This document shows, piece after piece, positions 41,787-42,583 of a stretch of 42,583 bases of DNA. The notes below the pieces were generated by a model. The model was given only the letters and a program-made list of their open reading frames with translations. It had not been told where the DNA came from and did no database searches. Made by a program: the position numbers and the translations under genes. Each line of letters starts with the position of its first letter. Position 1 is the first letter of the stretch. Origin of the DNA: a virus; IMG/VR virus record IMGVR_UViG_3300018432_000021, positions 1 to 42,583 of that record. One strand, given 5' to 3'.

Positions 41787-42583
41787 TGCCGCTCAAGCCG
41801 ATGCTGGCCAAGGACGTTGACTGGGGGCGCCTCCGCTTCCCGGTCATCGTCCAGCCCAAGCTGGATGGGATTCGCGTCCACGTTCAGGGCGGCGTTGCGC
41901 TGACGCGCACCCTCAAGCGTGTGCCCAACGCTGAGATCCAGGCGGCGCTCGGGCGTCCCGAGTGCGAGGGCTTCGACGGCGAGATCATCGTTGGCTCGCC
42001 CACGGCCGAGGACTGCTACCGTCAGACCTCCAGCTTCGTCATGTCGCAGGCCAAGCGCGGCGCGGGCTGGACCTTCTACGTGTTCGACATGATTGACCGT
42101 CCTGGCGAGTCCTACACGGAGCGTCGCGACGAACTGTCTGCGCGCCTGCGCCACTCAACGTGGCTGACCAGCCGCTTCGTGCCGATCCTGGTAGGCCAAA
42201 GCCTCGCGGACAACGCCGAGGAGTTGGAGCGCATGGAGGCGCTGCTGGTCGCCCAGGGACATGAGGGAGCTATCCTCCGCATCCCGGACTCCGCCTACAA
42301 GCACGGCCGCTCGACCCCGGCCGGGCCGTTGCTGAAGGTCAAGCGGTTCGTGGACTTCGAGTGCGTGCTGCTCGACGTGTACGAGGAGAACCACAACGCC
42401 AACGAGCGGTTCACCAACGAGCTAGGGCGAGGTGCCCGGTCGTCGGCCAAGGACGGACTCGTGGGCAAGAACACGCTCGGGGGGTTCGTGGTCAGCCCGG
42501 TCGATGACTCGGTTTGCGATTCCTCGATCACCTTCAAGGTCGGTACCGGCTTCAGCGCATCGCAGCGCCAGGAGTACTGGGAC
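41786..42583 (+). CDS. ATP-dependent DNA ligase (partial, C-terminus beyond right edge)
   Basis: 266 codons visible. Nucleotidyltransferase motifs: I 'PKLDGIR' with the adenylated Lys, III 'EGFDGEIIV', IIIa 'FYVFDMI', IV 'EGAILR', V 'LLKVKRF', followed by the start of the OB domain ('LGGFVVSP', 'ITFKVGTGFS'). It seals nicks in duplex DNA in phage replication or repair. The start overlaps the upstream stop (TGATG). An AGCTATCC copy lies in motif IV (Gly-Ala-Ile-Leu). Confidence 0.92.
   Translation, partial: MPLKPMLAKDVDWGRLRFPVIVQPKLDGIRVHVQGGVALTRTLKRVPNAEIQAALGRPECEGFDGEIIVGSPTAEDCYRQTSSFVMSQAKRGAGWTFYVFDMIDRPGESYTERRDELSARLRHSTWLTSRFVPILVGQSLADNAEELERMEALLVAQGHEGAILRIPDSAYKHGRSTPAGPLLKVKRFVDFECVLLDVYEENHNANERFTNELGRGARSSAKDGLVGKNTLGGFVVSPVDDSVCDSSITFKVGTGFSASQRQEYWD

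Larger units (their letters stand above)
30316..42275 (+). repeat. AGCTATCC dispersed octamer repeats (18 copies)
   Basis: By eye, first bases at 30316, 30463, 30665, 30878, 31177, 31284, 31558, 31787, 32072, 32302, 32561, 32939, 33638, 33844, 34370, 39442, 39918 and 42268. All are on the plus strand, in all three codon frames and in ribosome-binding sites. I saw no copies, in either orientation, in the first 30 kb. Confidence 0.85.

Noticed and set aside
1-42583. Lysogeny genes (integrase, att site) or a CRISPR array
   Set aside because: None seen. The tRNA genes could host an attachment site, but I find no integrase or duplicated tRNA 3' end.

Overview
The window is part of a tailed-bacteriophage genome (order Caudoviricetes). 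The gene content shows this directly: HK97-type portal, prohead protease, major capsid protein, head-tail connector proteins and a tail tube protein, tail-fibre-like genes, and dense blocks of small overlapping genes. The DNA is GC-rich. Most -10 elements read TANNNT, and many starts lie 6-8 bases after the -10, so those mRNAs would be leaderless. The phage also carries a cobalamin-dependent ribonucleotide reductase, a Thr-Pro-linked secreted beta-helix protein and a collagen-like secreted protein. Together these suggest an actinobacterial host (inference). No terminase, tape measure, integrase or polymerase lies in the window, so the genome is clearly larger than 42.6 kb.

Layout. 1-11.3 kb, minus strand: the head and connector cassette. 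In transcription order it is portal (fused to a MuF-like C-terminal domain), six small genes, class II ribonucleotide reductase, prohead protease, capsid, connector proteins and tail tube (cut by the left edge). 11.5-12.9 kb, plus strand: a short operon of small proteins and an L,D-transpeptidase. 12.9-14.25 kb, minus: fifteen tRNA genes and a 44-residue Lys/Arg-rich protein. 14.3-18.4 kb, min: three virion or fibre-like genes, the largest with about 29 tandem 20-residue repeats. 18.5-21.0 kb, plus: CCA-adding enzyme, small proteins and a metallophosphoesterase. 21.0-22.5 kb, minus: secreted beta-helix protein. 22.5-23.2 kb, minus: five tRNAs. 23.3-26.3 kb, plus: small proteins, a second metallophosphoesterase, dUTPase and the secreted collagen-like protein. 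26.36-27.9 kb, minus: ten tRNAs, decayed tRNA-like elements and a strong RNA-like hairpin. 27.9-28.3 kb, minus: one structural protein. 28.3-29.2 kb: a non-coding, repeat-rich, operator- or origin-like region. 29.2-42.6 kb, plus: a long array of small, mostly unknown genes, ending with two putative zinc metalloproteases, a UvrD-like helicase, an L7/L12-like small protein and an ATP-dependent DNA ligase (cut by the right edge).

How it works together. The 30 tRNAs I can fold cover all 20 amino acids. None of them encodes its 3' CCA, and the phage supplies a full-length CCA-adding enzyme, so tRNA genes and enzyme form one translation-support system. Ribonucleotide reductase and dUTPase supply DNA precursors; helicase and ligase act in replication or repair.

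The most unusual signals are at DNA level. (1) The octamer AGCTATCC recurs on the plus strand in the 30-34 kb gene array, in all three reading frames and in ribosome-binding sites. (2) A promoter cassette with a CCGGCA box sits in the 3' ends of genes, so that the upstream stop codon lies inside the -35 or -10. (3) A GTGGTACG motif is shared by promoters and by bare intergenic sites. (4) A set of tRNAs and minimal tRNA-like elements has mismatched or missing arms.
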